From an uncultured Lachnospiraceae bacterium (GTDB lineage: Bacteria; Bacillota; Clostridia; Lachnospirales; Lachnospiraceae): 46,763 nucleotides of DNA. A program made the position numbers and the translations under genes. The stretch covers positions 1 through 46,763 of the forward strand of contig CANRHU010000020.1 in the NCBI GenBank assembly GCA_947630485.1, given 5' to 3'. The notes below the pieces were generated by a model. The model ran no database searches. It had not been told where the DNA came from and saw only the letters and a list, made by a program, of their open reading frames with translations. Below are positions 1 through 9,531 of this stretch, one piece after another. The number at the start of each line of letters is the position of its first letter. The stretch's first letter is position 1.

Positions 1-5
1 CCGAT

Positions 6-47
6 AAGGGCCGGATTTTCCTCATTTTACAAGGAATTCCGGCCCTT
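6..47 (-). terminator. Terminator after ysxC
   Basis: A 10-bp GC-rich stem (AAGGGCCGGA pairing with TCCGGCCCTT) lies about 85 bp past the ysxC stop. On the minus strand it is followed by only a weak T-run. It probably ends the tig-to-ysxC operon. The remaining 48-132 stretch shows nothing recognisable. Confidence 0.55.
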
Positions 48-132
48 TCTAATCACTCAAGTGTCGAAAACGGGATTTTAATATCATTTCGTCAAGAGAA
101 ATCATGAATTTCAATCAATCTCCGAAATATCC

Positions 133-747
133 TCACGTCCCGCCGTCCAAAGCAGCCGTCTCCGGCGCCAGGAGACTCTCCACATAAGCCCAGATCTCCT
201 CCCGCCCCTGCTTATTCAGGGCGGAAAACGGCAGGAGCACATCGCCGGCTTCCATGCCGAGGACGCTGCGGATTACCTGCAGCTGCTTCGCCGCCTGGCC
301 GCGGCTGAGCTTGTCGGATTTGGTGGCGATAACCACCGGGCGGAAACCGTTGCGTACAATCCAGTCATACATCGTCTTATCGTTGGCTGACGGCTCGTGG
401 CGGATATCCACCAGCAGAAAAACGCAGCGCAGGCACTCTGAGCGGTGCAGATAATCCTCGATCATCTTCCCCCAGCTCTCCTTGACCGCCACGGCGATCT
501 TCGTATAGCCGTAGCCGGGCAGATCCACATAGTAAAACGCATCGTTGACATGATAGAAATTCAGGGTCTGTGTCTTGCCTGGCTGCGACGAGGTGCGCGC
601 TAAGGACTTCCGGTTCATCAGCGCGTTGATCAGCGAGGATTTGCCCACGTTGGACTTTCCGGCGAAGGCAAACTCCGGCTGGTTGTGGAGCGGCAGGCGG
701 CTGGTCACGCCGCAGACGGTCTCCAGTTCGGCTTTCCTGATTATCAT
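133..747 (-). CDS. ysxC: Ribosome biogenesis GTPase YsxC/EngB
   Basis: A 204-residue TRAFAC-class small GTPase of the YihA/EngB/YsxC family, which binds the maturing large ribosomal subunit and is often essential. Visible motifs are G1 GKSNVGKSS near residue 30, G3 DLPGYGYTK in the middle, and G4 TKSD, the usual form in this family. The length is normal. Its ATG overlaps the lon stop as ATGA, so it is translationally coupled and is the last gene of the tig-clpP-clpX-lon-ysxC cluster, an order common in Firmicutes. Assignment is by motif and context and is secure. Confidence 0.96.
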   Translation of the reverse strand: MIIRKAELETVCGVTSRLPLHNQPEFAFAGKSNVGKSSLINALMNRKSLARTSSQPGKTQTLNFYHVNDAFYYVDLPGYGYTKIAVAVKESWGKMIEDYLHRSECLRCVFLLVDIRHEPSANDKTMYDWIVRNGFRPVVIATKSDKLSRGQAAKQLQVIRSVLGMEAGDVLLPFSALNKQGREEIWAYVESLLAPETAALDGGT

Positions 748-3215
748 GGCTTTCTATCCTCGCTTTCTTCCCCGACAAACGCCTCCGCAATGACCTCCTG
801 CATGTCCTTCACATAGAGGATGGAAAGCCCCCTTGTGATCTCCTTGGACAGCTCCGCGATGTCCGGCCGGTTCTTCTCCGGCACCAGCACGCGGCGGATG
901 TGGGCCATCTTGGCCGCCAGAATCTTCTCCTTTAAGCCGCCGATCGGCAGGACGCGGCCGCGGAGCGTGATCTCCCCGGTCATGGCCAGCTTGCAGTCCA
1001 CGAGACGCCCTGTGACGGCGGACAGCATCGCCGTAGCCATGGTGATGCCGGCTGACGGACCGTCCTTCGGCACCGCTCCCTCCGGAATATGGATATGCAG
1101 ATTGTGCTTCTCAAAATAATCGTCATCGACGCCGTAGCGCGGACAGACGGACCGCACATAGGTCATCGCAATCTGCGCCGACTCCTTCATCACGTCGCCC
1201 AGCTGGCCGGTCATCTTTAACTCCCCCTTGCCGGGCATCGTGTTGACCTCAATCTGCAGGGTATCGCCCCCTACGCTGGTCCAGGCCAGGCCGCGGACGA
1301 TTCCCACCTGATTCTCCTCATTGGCGTCCTCGAATGAGACGCGCTCCTTGCCCAGATATTTCTCCAGATTGGACTCGGTGACGCGGATCGGATGGGGAAC
1401 GGAATTCCCTTTTGCGGAACGCTTCTTCCCGCCGCTTCCCTTCTTCGCGTCCTGGGCGCCGCCTTTTCCCCTCTCTGCGTCCTGACCGTCTTTTTCCTTC
1501 TCTGCGTCCTGGCCGCCTTCCCTTCCCTGGCTCTCCAGATACTCCCTGGCCGCCTTCCGGCAGATATCGCCGATGCGGCGCTCCAGATTCCGGACCCCCG
1601 CCTCACGGGTATAATTATGGATAATCCTCTTCAACGCGCCGTCGCTGATCGTCAGCTGGCTTTCCGTCAGGCCGTTCCGCTCCAGCTGCTTTCCCACCAG
1701 ATAGTCCCGGCCGATATGGAATTTCTCATTTTCCGTGTAGCTGTTGACCTCGATGACCTCCATGCGGTCCAAAAGCGGCCGCGGGATCGTCTGGGTCGTG
1801 TTGGCGGTGGCGATGAAAAGCACCTGGGACAGATCGATGGGCGTCTCCACGTAATGGTCGCGAAAGCGCACATTCTGCTCGCCGTCCAGCACCTCCAGAA
1901 GCGCCGAGGACGTGTCGCCCTTGTAATCGCTCCCCACCTTGTCGATCTCGTCGAGGAGCATCAGCGGATTGCTGACGCCCGCCTGTCTGAGCCCTTCCAC
2001 CAGGCGGCCAGGCATGGCCCCCACGTAAGTCTTCCTGTGGCCACGGATCTCGGCCTCGTCCCGGACGCCGCCCAGACTGATGCGGACATATTTCTTATTC
2101 AATGCCCGGGCGACGGAACGGGCGATGGAGGTCTTTCCCGTACCGGGAGGCCCCACAAGGCAGAGAATCGGACCGTTGCCCTTCTTCGTCAATGTGCGGA
2201 CGGCCAGATATTCCAGCACTCTCTCCTTCACCTTCTCAAGCCCGTAGTGATCCTCGTTCAGGATTTCCTCGGCATGGACGATATCGTTGTTGTCGCGGGA
2301 AGTCTTTTTCCACGGCAGCTCCAGGAGCGTCTCGATGTACATGCGGAGCACATTGGCCTCCTGGCTTGCGGCCGGCATCGTCTCGAAGCGGGATATCTCC
2401 TTGCTGAGCTTCTCCTTCGTCTCCTTATCCGCTTTCAGCGCCTCCAGCTGCCTCCGGTACTCGTCTGCCTCCGTGGACGGGTTCTCATCCCCCAGTTCCT
2501 CGCGGATCAGGCGCATCTGCTCCCGCAGAATATAATCCTTCTGGTTCTTATTGATGGTGCTCTTTACTTTCTCCGAAAACTCCTGCTTAATCTGGGCCAC
2601 TTCCACCTCCGTCATCAGGTGGCGGACCAGCACCTCATAGCGGTTTCCGGAGAAAATCGCCTCCAGATATTCCTGGCGCACCGTATAGTCCCATGGCACC
2701 TGCACCGCAATCTGCAGCATCAGCTCATCCAGATCCTGGATCAGCTGCAGGTTGGGAATCACGTCGTGGCCGAACTTGGGATTCTCGCGGCCGTATTCCG
2801 TCAGCTTCTCCTTCAGAATCCGCGCCATGGCTTCCCGGGAAGCGAAGTCCTGATCCGCTCCCTTTACATACGGGAGATGGGCGATCTCCCCCACCAGCAT
2901 GGGGTCGGTTTCGTCCAGACACAGAAGCTCCGCCATCTTGACGCCTTCCACCATGACCCGCACGATATTTCCCGGCATCTTCACCAACTGCTTCACTTCG
3001 GAAATGGTTCCAATATGGAACAAATCCGACTGTTCCGGATCAGCCACATCCGCGGACCGCTGGGTCAGCAGAAAAACCTTCTGATCGCTGACCATGGCCT
3101 TCTCCACGGCCATGATCGATTTCTTGCGGCTGATATCAAAATGAACCATCATCGTCGGCAGGATTGTCAGACCCCGCAGCGCAATGACAGGCATTGTCAT
3201 AATCGTATCTTCCAT
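744..3215 (-). CDS. lon: ATP-dependent protease Lon (LonA)
   Basis: A cytoplasmic AAA+ serine protease of 823 residues that degrades misfolded and regulatory proteins. The N-terminal substrate-binding domain covers about 1-200. Walker A GPPGTGKT is at 355-362, followed by Walker B LLDEID and the C-terminal protease domain with the Ser721 (KDGPSAG) and Lys764 (LKEKILAAK) dyad. I chose the ATG at 3215 because GGAGGAG lies just upstream; the open frame runs 42 codons further but through an intergenic palindrome. Residues about 563-604, between the AAA+ lid and the protease domain, form a charged Gly/Lys/Glu/Asp repeat (GQDAEKEKD-like) not usual in Lon. It overlaps ysxC by 4 bp. Confidence 0.96.
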   Translation of the reverse strand: MEDTIMTMPVIALRGLTILPTMMVHFDISRKKSIMAVEKAMVSDQKVFLLTQRSADVADPEQSDLFHIGTISEVKQLVKMPGNIVRVMVEGVKMAELLCLDETDPMLVGEIAHLPYVKGADQDFASREAMARILKEKLTEYGRENPKFGHDVIPNLQLIQDLDELMLQIAVQVPWDYTVRQEYLEAIFSGNRYEVLVRHLMTEVEVAQIKQEFSEKVKSTINKNQKDYILREQMRLIREELGDENPSTEADEYRRQLEALKADKETKEKLSKEISRFETMPAASQEANVLRMYIETLLELPWKKTSRDNNDIVHAEEILNEDHYGLEKVKERVLEYLAVRTLTKKGNGPILCLVGPPGTGKTSIARSVARALNKKYVRISLGGVRDEAEIRGHRKTYVGAMPGRLVEGLRQAGVSNPLMLLDEIDKVGSDYKGDTSSALLEVLDGEQNVRFRDHYVETPIDLSQVLFIATANTTQTIPRPLLDRMEVIEVNSYTENEKFHIGRDYLVGKQLERNGLTESQLTISDGALKRIIHNYTREAGVRNLERRIGDICRKAAREYLESQGREGGQDAEKEKDGQDAERGKGGAQDAKKGSGGKKRSAKGNSVPHPIRVTESNLEKYLGKERVSFEDANEENQVGIVRGLAWTSVGGDTLQIEVNTMPGKGELKMTGQLGDVMKESAQIAMTYVRSVCPRYGVDDDYFEKHNLHIHIPEGAVPKDGPSAGITMATAMLSAVTGRLVDCKLAMTGEITLRGRVLPIGGLKEKILAAKMAHIRRVLVPEKNRPDIAELSKEITRGLSILYVKDMQEVIAEAFVGEESEDRKP

Positions 3216-3252
3216 TATCGCTCCTCCAAGCAGACAATTTTCTTCCGTCCTG

Positions 3253-3290
3253 ATACAGAAAGCGGGCCGCCGGCACCCTTTCCGCATGGA
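3253..3290. repeat. Intergenic palindrome, copy A
   Basis: An imperfect palindrome in the clpX-lon gap. It starts ATACAGAAA, has a GC-rich core built on GGGCCGCCGGCACCC, and ends TTTCCGCAT. It shares ends and layout with the copies near 8424, 9602, 35392, 36945, 44949 and 44989. It lies inside the transcribed operon, so the mRNA would carry it as a hairpin just upstream of lon. Confidence 0.6.
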
Positions 3291-3343
3291 TACATGGAAA
3301 AGGTGGGGAACGTAAAACCCCCACCCTTTATCCGATATCATCC

Positions 3344-4645
3344 TTACGCAATCTCTCCCGTCTTATCCTTCTTGAACTTTCTGGCAAAGGACATCTTCGG
3401 CACCTCCGTATCCCGGCGCACGATATCCGCGTCGCCGGTACCGTCCACCACTTCCCTGGTGATCGTACAGATGCCTACCGTACCGTCTGACGGGATCTCA
3501 TACATCAGATCCATCATCGCCTTCTCCATAATCGAGCGCAGGCCTCTGGCCCCGGTCTTATGCTCCATCGCCAGATGCGCCACCTCCAAAAGGGCCTCGT
3601 CGGTGAATTCCAGCTTGACGTCGTCCAGCTCAAACAGCTTCTGGTACTGTTTTACCAGCGCGTCCTTCGGCTCCTTCAAAATCCGAAGCAGCGCCTCCTC
3701 CGTCAGCAGCTCCAGGGAGACCGTGATCGGCATACGCCCGATAAACTCCGGAATCAGGCCGTATTTGACCAGGTCCACAGCCTGCACCTGCTTTAGGAGC
3801 TTATCGATATCGGAATTGTGACGGTCCACGATCTCGGAATTGAATCCGATGGAACCGGTGTTCAGACGGTTCTCGATGATCTTCTCCAGACCGTCGAACG
3901 CGCCGCCGCAAATGAACAGGATATTCGTCGTGTCGATCTGCAGCACTTCCTGATGGGGATGTTTGCGGCCGCCCTGCGGCGGAACATTGGCGACCGTGCC
4001 CTCCAGGATCTTTAGCAAAGCCTGCTGCACGCCCTCGCCGGATACATCCCTGGTAATCGACACGTTCTCCGATTTCTTGCCGATCTTATCAATCTCGTCC
4101 ACGTAAATGATGCCGTACTCCGCACGGTGAATATCGTAATCGGCCGCCTGAATCAGCTTTAACAGGATATTCTCCACATCCTCGCCCACATAGCCGGCCT
4201 CGGTCAGCGCTGTGGCGTCCGCGATGGCGAACGGGACGTTCAGAATCTTCGCCAGCGTCTGGGCCAGATAGGTCTTGCCGCAGCCAGTGGGTCCCAGCAT
4301 CAGAATATTGCTCTTCTGCACGTTCACTTCCATATTCTTCCTGGAAGTGACTCTCTTGTAATGATTGTATACCGCCACTGCGAGAACCTTCTTGGCGTCC
4401 TCCTGACCGATGACATACTCGTCCAGAAACGCCTTGATCTCCTTCGGCTTAAGCAAATTAATGTCGTTCAGATCGGATCCGCCGCGATCCAGATCGTCCA
4501 TCTCCTCGTCCAGAATCTCGGCGCACAGGTCGATGCACTCGTCGCAGATAAACACATTATTCGTACCCGCTATCAGCTTGCGCACCTGATCCTGCGTCTT
4601 TCCGCAGAACGAGCAGCGAATCTTATCATCCATTCTGCCCGGCAT
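3344..4645 (-). CDS. clpX: ClpXP unfoldase subunit ClpX
   Basis: A AAA+ unfoldase of 433 residues that recognises substrates and feeds them into ClpP. The N-terminal C4 zinc-binding domain is visible (CSFCG then CDECIDLC), followed by Walker A GPTGCGKT, Walker [12 protein letters not shown] and the C-terminal small domain with FIGRMP. An IGF-like loop for docking to ClpP was not located with certainty. The ATG at 4645 follows GAGGTGA closely. It sits 108 bp downstream of clpP and upstream of lon on the same strand, so the three proteolytic components are probably co-transcribed. Length is normal. Confidence 0.97.
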   Translation of the reverse strand: MPGRMDDKIRCSFCGKTQDQVRKLIAGTNNVFICDECIDLCAEILDEEMDDLDRGGSDLNDINLLKPKEIKAFLDEYVIGQEDAKKVLAVAVYNHYKRVTSRKNMEVNVQKSNILMLGPTGCGKTYLAQTLAKILNVPFAIADATALTEAGYVGEDVENILLKLIQAADYDIHRAEYGIIYVDEIDKIGKKSENVSITRDVSGEGVQQALLKILEGTVANVPPQGGRKHPHQEVLQIDTTNILFICGGAFDGLEKIIENRLNTGSIGFNSEIVDRHNSDIDKLLKQVQAVDLVKYGLIPEFIGRMPITVSLELLTEEALLRILKEPKDALVKQYQKLFELDDVKLEFTDEALLEVAHLAMEHKTGARGLRSIMEKAMMDLMYEIPSDGTVGICTITREVVDGTGDADIVRRDTEVPKMSFARKFKKDKTGEIA

Positions 4646-4753
4646 ACGATCACCTCACTTTTCTACAGATTCGCGGCTGTTTGGATTACACAGCCGGCTT
4701 TCGGACAGGCCGCGCGGACGACCCGCCCTGTTTGCAGTCCGGCACGGAGTGCC

Positions 4754-5335
4754 TCAGTGCTTGGAAATGACTGCGTCGATCAGGCCGTAGGCCCTGGCTT
4801 CCTCCGCCGTCATATAATTATCTCTCTCCGTATCTCTCTCGATGACCTCGATCGGCTGTCCGGTGTTGGCCGCCAGAAGCTCATTCATCTTCTTCTTGGT
4901 CTTCATGATCTGCTCCGCGACAATACCGATATCCGTAGCCTGGCCCTGGGCGCCGCCGGAGGGCTGGTGAATCATAACCTCCGCATTCGGCAGGGCATAG
5001 CGTTTGCCCTTCGCACCGCCCGCCAGAAGGAACGCGCCCATGCTGGCCGCCATACCGATGCACACGGTGGAGACGTCGCATTTGATGTAATTCATCGTAT
5101 CGTAAATCGCCAGACCGGCAGTGATCACGCCGCCCGGACTGTTGATGTAGAGGTTGATGTCCTTGGTCGGATCCTCCGACTCCAAAAACAACAGCTGTGC
5201 CACCACAAGGCTGGCCGTCACTTCATTGACCTCTTCTCCCAGGAAAATAATGCGGTCTTCCAGCAAACGCGAGTAAATGTCATAGGAACGCTCGCCGCGG
5301 CTGGTGGCCTTGACTACATATGGGACTAAGCTCAT
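4754..5335 (-). CDS. clpP: ATP-dependent Clp protease proteolytic subunit ClpP
   Basis: A 193-residue serine protease that forms the tetradecameric barrel used by ClpX. The catalytic triad can be placed at Ser98 (GMAASMGAF), His123 (MIHQPSGG) and Asp172 (ERDNYMT). The first residues show the short mature-type N terminus (MSLVPYVV). A GGAGG site precedes the ATG. It lies between tig and clpX, the usual clostridial order. Confidence 0.97.
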   Translation of the reverse strand: MSLVPYVVKATSRGERSYDIYSRLLEDRIIFLGEEVNEVTASLVVAQLLFLESEDPTKDINLYINSPGGVITAGLAIYDTMNYIKCDVSTVCIGMAASMGAFLLAGGAKGKRYALPNAEVMIHQPSGGAQGQATDIGIVAEQIMKTKKKMNELLAANTGQPIEVIERDTERDNYMTAEEARAYGLIDAVISKH

Positions 5336-5392
5336 GGTTTCCTACCTCCGTTATTCCTTCGATTCTATCTTAACTTTTAAGCAAAACGCTTC

Positions 5393-6697
5393 CTATTCCG
5401 CGGGCTTTTCGCTCACCAGACTCGCTTCCGCCACCACGAAATCGATCGCCTCCTGCACAGCCAGATCCTCTTTCAGCTGCTTAAGGCCCTCCTCGCCAAG
5501 TCTCTCTCTCACCTGGTCGGCTTCCATCTTATAGTTGGCCGCCATCGCGCCGATCTCGCGCTCCACGGTCTCCTCATCCGGCTCGATGTTCTCCGCCTTC
5601 GCGACGGCTTCCATGACAAGTCTGGTGCGGATACGCTGCTCCGCCTGCGGCTTAAGCTGCTCCCCAAACGCTTCTACGGTCATCCCCGTGTACTTTAAGT
5701 ACTGGTCGAAAGCAAGTCCCTGGCTCTGCATCCTGCGGGCATAATCATTGACCATGTTGCGGGTCTCGGTCTCCAGCATAGGCTCCGGAATATCCATCGC
5801 GGCATTCTCCACCACCTTGGCCACAACCCTGTTCTCATTCTCAGCCGCGGCTTCGCGGCCCTTGGTCTCGGACAGCTTTGTCCTTACGTCGCTGCGGTAT
5901 TCCTCCATCGTCTCGAATTCAGACACCTCGCTTGCGAACTCGTCGTCAAGCTCCGGAAGCTCCTTCACCTTGATTTCTTTGATCTTCACCTTAAACAGCG
6001 CAGGCTTGCCGGCCAGCTCCGCCGCCTGATAATTCTCCGGGAACGTCACGTTGACTTCGCACTCATCGCCGATATTTTTGCCGATCAGCTGCTCCTCAAA
6101 GGTATCGATAAAGGAATGGGAACCGATCGTCAGCGGGTAATCCTCGCCTTTGCCGCCCTCGAAGGCCGCGCCGTCCACGAAGCCCTCAAAATCGATCACC
6201 GTCTGATCGCCGTCCGCTACCGGACGGTCCTCCACGCTCACGAGACGTGAATTCTGATCCTGGACGCGCTTAATCTCCGCCTCCACATCCTCGTCGGTCA
6301 CTTCCGCGGAAGCCTTCTCCACCTCGACGCCCTTGTACTCGCCCAGGGTCACCTCCGGCTTCACAGCCACCGTCGCGGTGTAAATGAAGGGCTTGCCCTT
6401 CTCAATCTGCACAATCTCAACCTCCGGGCGGGACACGATCTCCAGTCCGCTCTCGTCCGCGGCGCCCGGATAACTTTCATCCAGCACGATATTGGCGGCG
6501 TCCTCGAAAAGCACCTCCACGCCATACATCTTCTCTACCATCTGCAGGGGGGCTTTGCCTCTGCGGAAACCCGGAATATTGAAACGGTTCTTATTCCTGT
6601 TAAACGCCGTCTTGATCGCCGCCTCAAACTGTTCCGCGGGCACTTCGACGGTCAGCTTCGCCATGTTCTTCTCCAGATTCTCTACCTGTAAGCTCAT
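5393..6697 (-). CDS. tig: Trigger factor
   Basis: A ribosome-associated chaperone and peptidyl-prolyl isomerase of 434 residues that meets nascent chains at the exit tunnel. The ribosome-docking signature GFRRGKAPL is at about residues 43-51, the FKBP-like isomerase domain covers about 150-240 (DGDQTVIDFEGFVDG), and the helical C-terminal arms follow. It is the first gene of the minus-strand proteolysis operon, behind a clear promoter, which links folding of new proteins to their degradation. Confidence 0.96.
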   Translation of the reverse strand: MSLQVENLEKNMAKLTVEVPAEQFEAAIKTAFNRNKNRFNIPGFRRGKAPLQMVEKMYGVEVLFEDAANIVLDESYPGAADESGLEIVSRPEVEIVQIEKGKPFIYTATVAVKPEVTLGEYKGVEVEKASAEVTDEDVEAEIKRVQDQNSRLVSVEDRPVADGDQTVIDFEGFVDGAAFEGGKGEDYPLTIGSHSFIDTFEEQLIGKNIGDECEVNVTFPENYQAAELAGKPALFKVKIKEIKVKELPELDDEFASEVSEFETMEEYRSDVRTKLSETKGREAAAENENRVVAKVVENAAMDIPEPMLETETRNMVNDYARRMQSQGLAFDQYLKYTGMTVEAFGEQLKPQAEQRIRTRLVMEAVAKAENIEPDEETVEREIGAMAANYKMEADQVRERLGEEGLKQLKEDLAVQEAIDFVVAEASLVSEKPAE

Positions 6698-6779
6698 TCC
6701 TTTCAGTTCCTCCTTAAACTATACGTGAATCATATATGTGAACCGCCGTTATCTGATGGGCGCGCCACTTCAAGGTAGC

Positions 6780-6808
6780 ATTATAGCATAGGTTTTTCGT
6801 AAATACAA
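6780..6808 (-). promoter_or_regulatory. Promoter of the tig operon
   Basis: Reading the minus strand, TTGTAT (6803-6808) and TATAAT (6780-6785) are separated by exactly 17 bp. This gives a leader of about 75 nt before the tig ATG. It is the only strong promoter seen for the block down to ysxC. Confidence 0.75.
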
Positions 6809-6815
6809 GGAAATT

Positions 6816-8318
6816 TTACGCTTTCGCCTGCACCGTGTGCTTTCTGCTGATCTGTTTCCATTTTCCGGAATGATACCGGGCTCCCATCAGCACCGTGCGC
6901 ATACACTGATCGGCCACCAGGGCGATCCAGGCGCCCCAGAGTCCCAGATGGAAAACGCTGATCAGCGCGATGCAGACCACGGAACGCACGCCGAGCACGG
7001 TCACCGCCGTCACCACGGCCGTGTAGCGGGTATCCCCCGCGCCGCGCAGTCCGCCCGATACGATAAACTGATCCGCCTGGAAAGGCTGGCTTGCGGCCAG
7101 CAGAATCAAAATCGGCGCGCCCAGGGCGATAACCTCCGCCGAGTCCTTGAAAAGGCCGATAATCTGCTCATTAAAACACACCATCAAAAGCATCAGCACG
7201 AAGGACGCCGCAATCCCCAGGTTCCTGGTCAGGCGCATATAGACCGCCGACATATCGTAACGGCGCTTGCCAATGGACTGGCCCATCAGCGTAGTCGCCG
7301 CGTTGGCAAAAGCCTGCCCCATCATAAAGCTCATGGACTGGATGCTCATGCATACCTGGTGGGTCGCGTAGATCAGATCGCCCAAACCGGTGACCTGCCG
7401 GGTATAGATGATGATTCCGGCCCGCATAAACAGCTGCTCCAGCATGGAAGGGATGCCGATACTGACCACGCGGCCCATCAGATCCTTATCGAAAACAAAT
7501 TTCTCCTTCAGGTCCAGATAGACATAATGCTTTCTCCCGAACGATACCCACATGGCAATGCCGAAGGCCACCGTCTGCCCGATGACCGTAGCCAGGGAGG
7601 CGCCCGCCACACCCATCTTCGGAACGCCGAAATGGCCGTAAATCATGATATAGTTGAAAATCAGGTTGACCACATTGGCGATCGTATTGTAGATCATGGG
7701 CGTTCTGGTGTCGCCTATTCCGCGCAGGGCCGCCGTCACCGTAATCGCAAGGCACAGCGGGATAAATCCGTACATCTGGATCCGCAGATAATCGATTCCG
7801 AATCCCAGCGTCTCCTCGCTAATGCCCGAACCGCCCATGAAACGGATCAGCTGTCCGCTGAAAGCCAGCCCCACAGCCATAAACAGAAACGACATCACAA
7901 GATTCAGAATCATCGCGTGCTTGAAGACCAGGTTGGAACGCTCCCGGTTCTGCTGCCCGCGGAAGCGCGCGATCATGGCCGTGGCGCCCACGTTCAGGGC
8001 CTGAATCATGGTCATCAGCAGAAATTTGGGCTGGGCCGCCAATCCCACGGCCGCCAGGGCCGTGATTCCTTCCTGCCCCGGAAGCCTTCCCACCATGATC
8101 TGATCGGCGATGCTGGTCAGCTGGGTCAGCACCAGCTCCACCTGGCTCGGCCAGGCAATCAGGATAATATCCCGGTAAATCTGCTCCTTACGGACGCCGT
8201 CCGGGATACAGATCCTGCCAATCGGACCGTTCAGCTCCTGCGCGTCCGGCTGGCCGTATGGCAGATCGTCCAAAACGACTCGGACCGTCCTGCCTTCCTC
8301 TTTTGTTTCGTGGCTCAT
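6816..8318 (-). CDS. MATE family efflux transporter
   Basis: A 500-residue integral membrane protein with about twelve hydrophobic segments in two related halves, as in multidrug and toxin extrusion exporters (cation-coupled, inner membrane). Typical MATE phrases are seen, such as PSQVELVLTQLTSIADQIMVGRL near residue 55 (split here by eye) and GIPSMLEQLF at the start of the second half. An N-terminal soluble extension of about 45 residues precedes the first membrane segment. The substrate cannot be predicted. It runs away from the CYTH gene across a 160-bp divergent gap. Confidence 0.9.
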   Translation of the reverse strand: MSHETKEEGRTVRVVLDDLPYGQPDAQELNGPIGRICIPDGVRKEQIYRDIILIAWPSQVELVLTQLTSIADQIMVGRLPGQEGITALAAVGLAAQPKFLLMTMIQALNVGATAMIARFRGQQNRERSNLVFKHAMILNLVMSFLFMAVGLAFSGQLIRFMGGSGISEETLGFGIDYLRIQMYGFIPLCLAITVTAALRGIGDTRTPMIYNTIANVVNLIFNYIMIYGHFGVPKMGVAGASLATVIGQTVAFGIAMWVSFGRKHYVYLDLKEKFVFDKDLMGRVVSIGIPSMLEQLFMRAGIIIYTRQVTGLGDLIYATHQVCMSIQSMSFMMGQAFANAATTLMGQSIGKRRYDMSAVYMRLTRNLGIAASFVLMLLMVCFNEQIIGLFKDSAEVIALGAPILILLAASQPFQADQFIVSGGLRGAGDTRYTAVVTAVTVLGVRSVVCIALISVFHLGLWGAWIALVADQCMRTVLMGARYHSGKWKQISRKHTVQAKA

Positions 8319-8392
8319 AACGCATTTCCTTTCTTTCGTGACATACCTGTTTCCGATGCATCAGTTTCCGATCCATCTTTACTGAATTCCTT

Positions 8393-8420
8393 TTGCAGAC
8401 AGGGCACATTGTGGTATAAT
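8393..8420 (+). promoter_or_regulatory. Promoter of the CYTH gene
   Basis: TTGCAG (8393-8398) and TATAAT (8415-8420) are 16 bp apart. Transcription would start near 8427, so the palindrome at 8424-8453 would form a hairpin at the very 5' end of the mRNA. Confidence 0.65.
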
Positions 8421-8423
8421 AAT

Positions 8424-8453
8424 GAAGAAAGCGCCAGTGACGCTCCGCATGTA
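8424..8453. repeat. Intergenic palindrome, copy B
   Basis: The core AGCGCCAGTGACGCT is the exact reverse complement of the AGCGTCACTGGCGCT core seen at 35402 and 45000, so this copy is inverted relative to those. It ends CCGCATGTAT and lies in the 5' UTR of the CYTH gene. Confidence 0.65.
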
Positions 8454-8480
8454 TCCCCAAAGCAAAAGGAGATTGATTCT

Positions 8481-9005
8481 ATGGAAATCGAACGCAAATT
8501 TCTCATTGAAACGCCGCCCGCCGACTACCGCGGCTGGCCCTTTCACCAGATCGAGCAGGCCTATCTCTGCACCGCGCCGACCGTGCGCATCCGCCGTGAG
8601 GACGATACGTACTATATGACCTACAAATCCGGAGGGCTCCTGGCCCGCGAAGAGTACAATCTTCCGCTGACGAAGGAGGCCTACGCGCATCTGCTCGCAA
8701 AAGCGGACGGCATTGTGCTGACCAAGAAGCGGTATTTAAAGCCGCTGGCGGCAGACCACACGGCCGCGGCCTCCCCGGAGGGCGCGCCAGACGGCGTCCC
8801 TATCGCAGGAGAAGGCGCTGCCTCCCTCACGATCGAGATGGACGTCTTCGAGGGCGCTTATGACGGTCTGATTCTGGCAGAGGTGGAATTTCCCACCGAG
8901 GAGGCCGCCCTCGCCTTTGTACCTCCGGAGTGGTTCGGCCGCGACGTGACGTTCACCGGCGAATATTCCAACAGCCGCCTGGCGATGGCGCCACCTGAAA
9001 AATAA
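8481..9005 (+). CDS. CYTH domain protein (triphosphate tunnel enzyme family)
   Basis: A 174-residue protein starting MEIERKFLI, the ExExK hallmark of the CYTH/triphosphate tunnel metalloenzyme fold, whose members hydrolyse inorganic tripolyphosphate, thiamine triphosphate or similar molecules with a divalent metal. Further barrel-lining basic and acidic residues are visible (VRIRRE, KKRYL, EMDVFEG, AEVEFPTEE). The ATG at 8481 follows AAAAGGAGA. An Ala/Pro/Gly-rich insert at about residues 95-115 lengthens one loop. The substrate is not predictable. It is a single-gene unit ended by a bidirectional terminator. Confidence 0.88.
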   Translation: MEIERKFLIETPPADYRGWPFHQIEQAYLCTAPTVRIRREDDTYYMTYKSGGLLAREEYNLPLTKEAYAHLLAKADGIVLTKKRYLKPLAADHTAAASPEGAPDGVPIAGEGAASLTIEMDVFEGAYDGLILAEVEFPTEEAALAFVPPEWFGRDVTFTGEYSNSRLAMAPPEK

Positions 9006-9026
9006 TCCGAACCGCTTCCAGAAAAC

Positions 9027-9060
9027 GGGCTGATATGGTCGTCTCCGACCATATCAGCCC
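9027..9060. terminator. Bidirectional terminator between convergent genes
   Basis: A perfect 14-bp stem, GGGCTGATATGGTC with its complement, and a 6-nt loop. It is followed by CCTTTT on the plus strand and by CGTTTT on the minus strand. It serves both the CYTH gene and the DUF1292 gene. Confidence 0.85.
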
Positions 9061-9109
9061 CCTTTTGTCATAATCCGCACATCCCGCTCCGCTTCCTGCG
9101 GAAGCCGCG

Positions 9110-9427
9110 TCACTCCTGATCGTCCTGCCAGTCCTCTCCGACCAGCTCGTCAAACTCTTCCTCATCCAACAGCTCATCGAACGCGTCCGATGCCATCTCA
9201 TACTCGTCGTCGTCCTCGATGTTGTCCAGCTCAGGCTGCCCGTTTGTCTCCGAATAGCGGTACAGATAGACTTCTCCGGTATCCGCGTCCTCGCCCTCTG
9301 TCGGCAGCAGCGCGATGTAATCCCGGCCGTTTGCCTCAAAGATGGTCAGCACCACACACTCCAGCTCCGTGTTGTCATCCAGGGTTAGGGTGACAGTCAT
9401 CTCTTCTCTTTCATCTTCCTTAGCCAT
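9110..9427 (-). CDS. DUF1292 domain-containing protein
   Basis: A small, very acidic protein of 105 residues of the DUF1292 family (YrzB-like), widespread in Firmicutes and of unknown function. It opens with a short beta-rich part (VTLTLDDNTELECVVLTIF) and ends in an Asp/Glu-rich tail from about residue 65. I chose the ATG at 9427 because AGAGAGGA lies 6 nt upstream; an ATG 6 nt earlier sits on the ribosome-binding site. In many Firmicutes the gene lies near yrrK/mreB-type loci; here it is alone. Confidence 0.85.
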   Translation of the reverse strand: MAKEDEREEMTVTLTLDDNTELECVVLTIFEANGRDYIALLPTEGEDADTGEVYLYRYSETNGQPELDNIEDDDEYEMASDAFDELLDEEEFDELVGEDWQDDQE

Positions 9428-9531
9428 AAGCATTCCTCTCTGCCGCCTGCGCGGCCTGCGCATACAAAACCCTGGCGGCTTCCCTATATCTGCGCGACAT
9501 TCTTCTGACGGTCTGTCCGTCCTACAAATAC

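Noticed and set aside
3216..3341. N-terminal 42-codon extension of Lon
   Set aside because: It covers the intergenic palindrome, is not family-like, and the internal ATG has a strong ribosome-binding site.
1392..3821. Long open plus-strand frame (809 codons) across lon
   Set aside because: It is antisense to lon and clpX, has no family-like sequence and arises from GC-rich codon bias. The same holds for the long frames opposite pnp (17059-19059), nrnA/truB (21215-23239) and infB (23748-26243).
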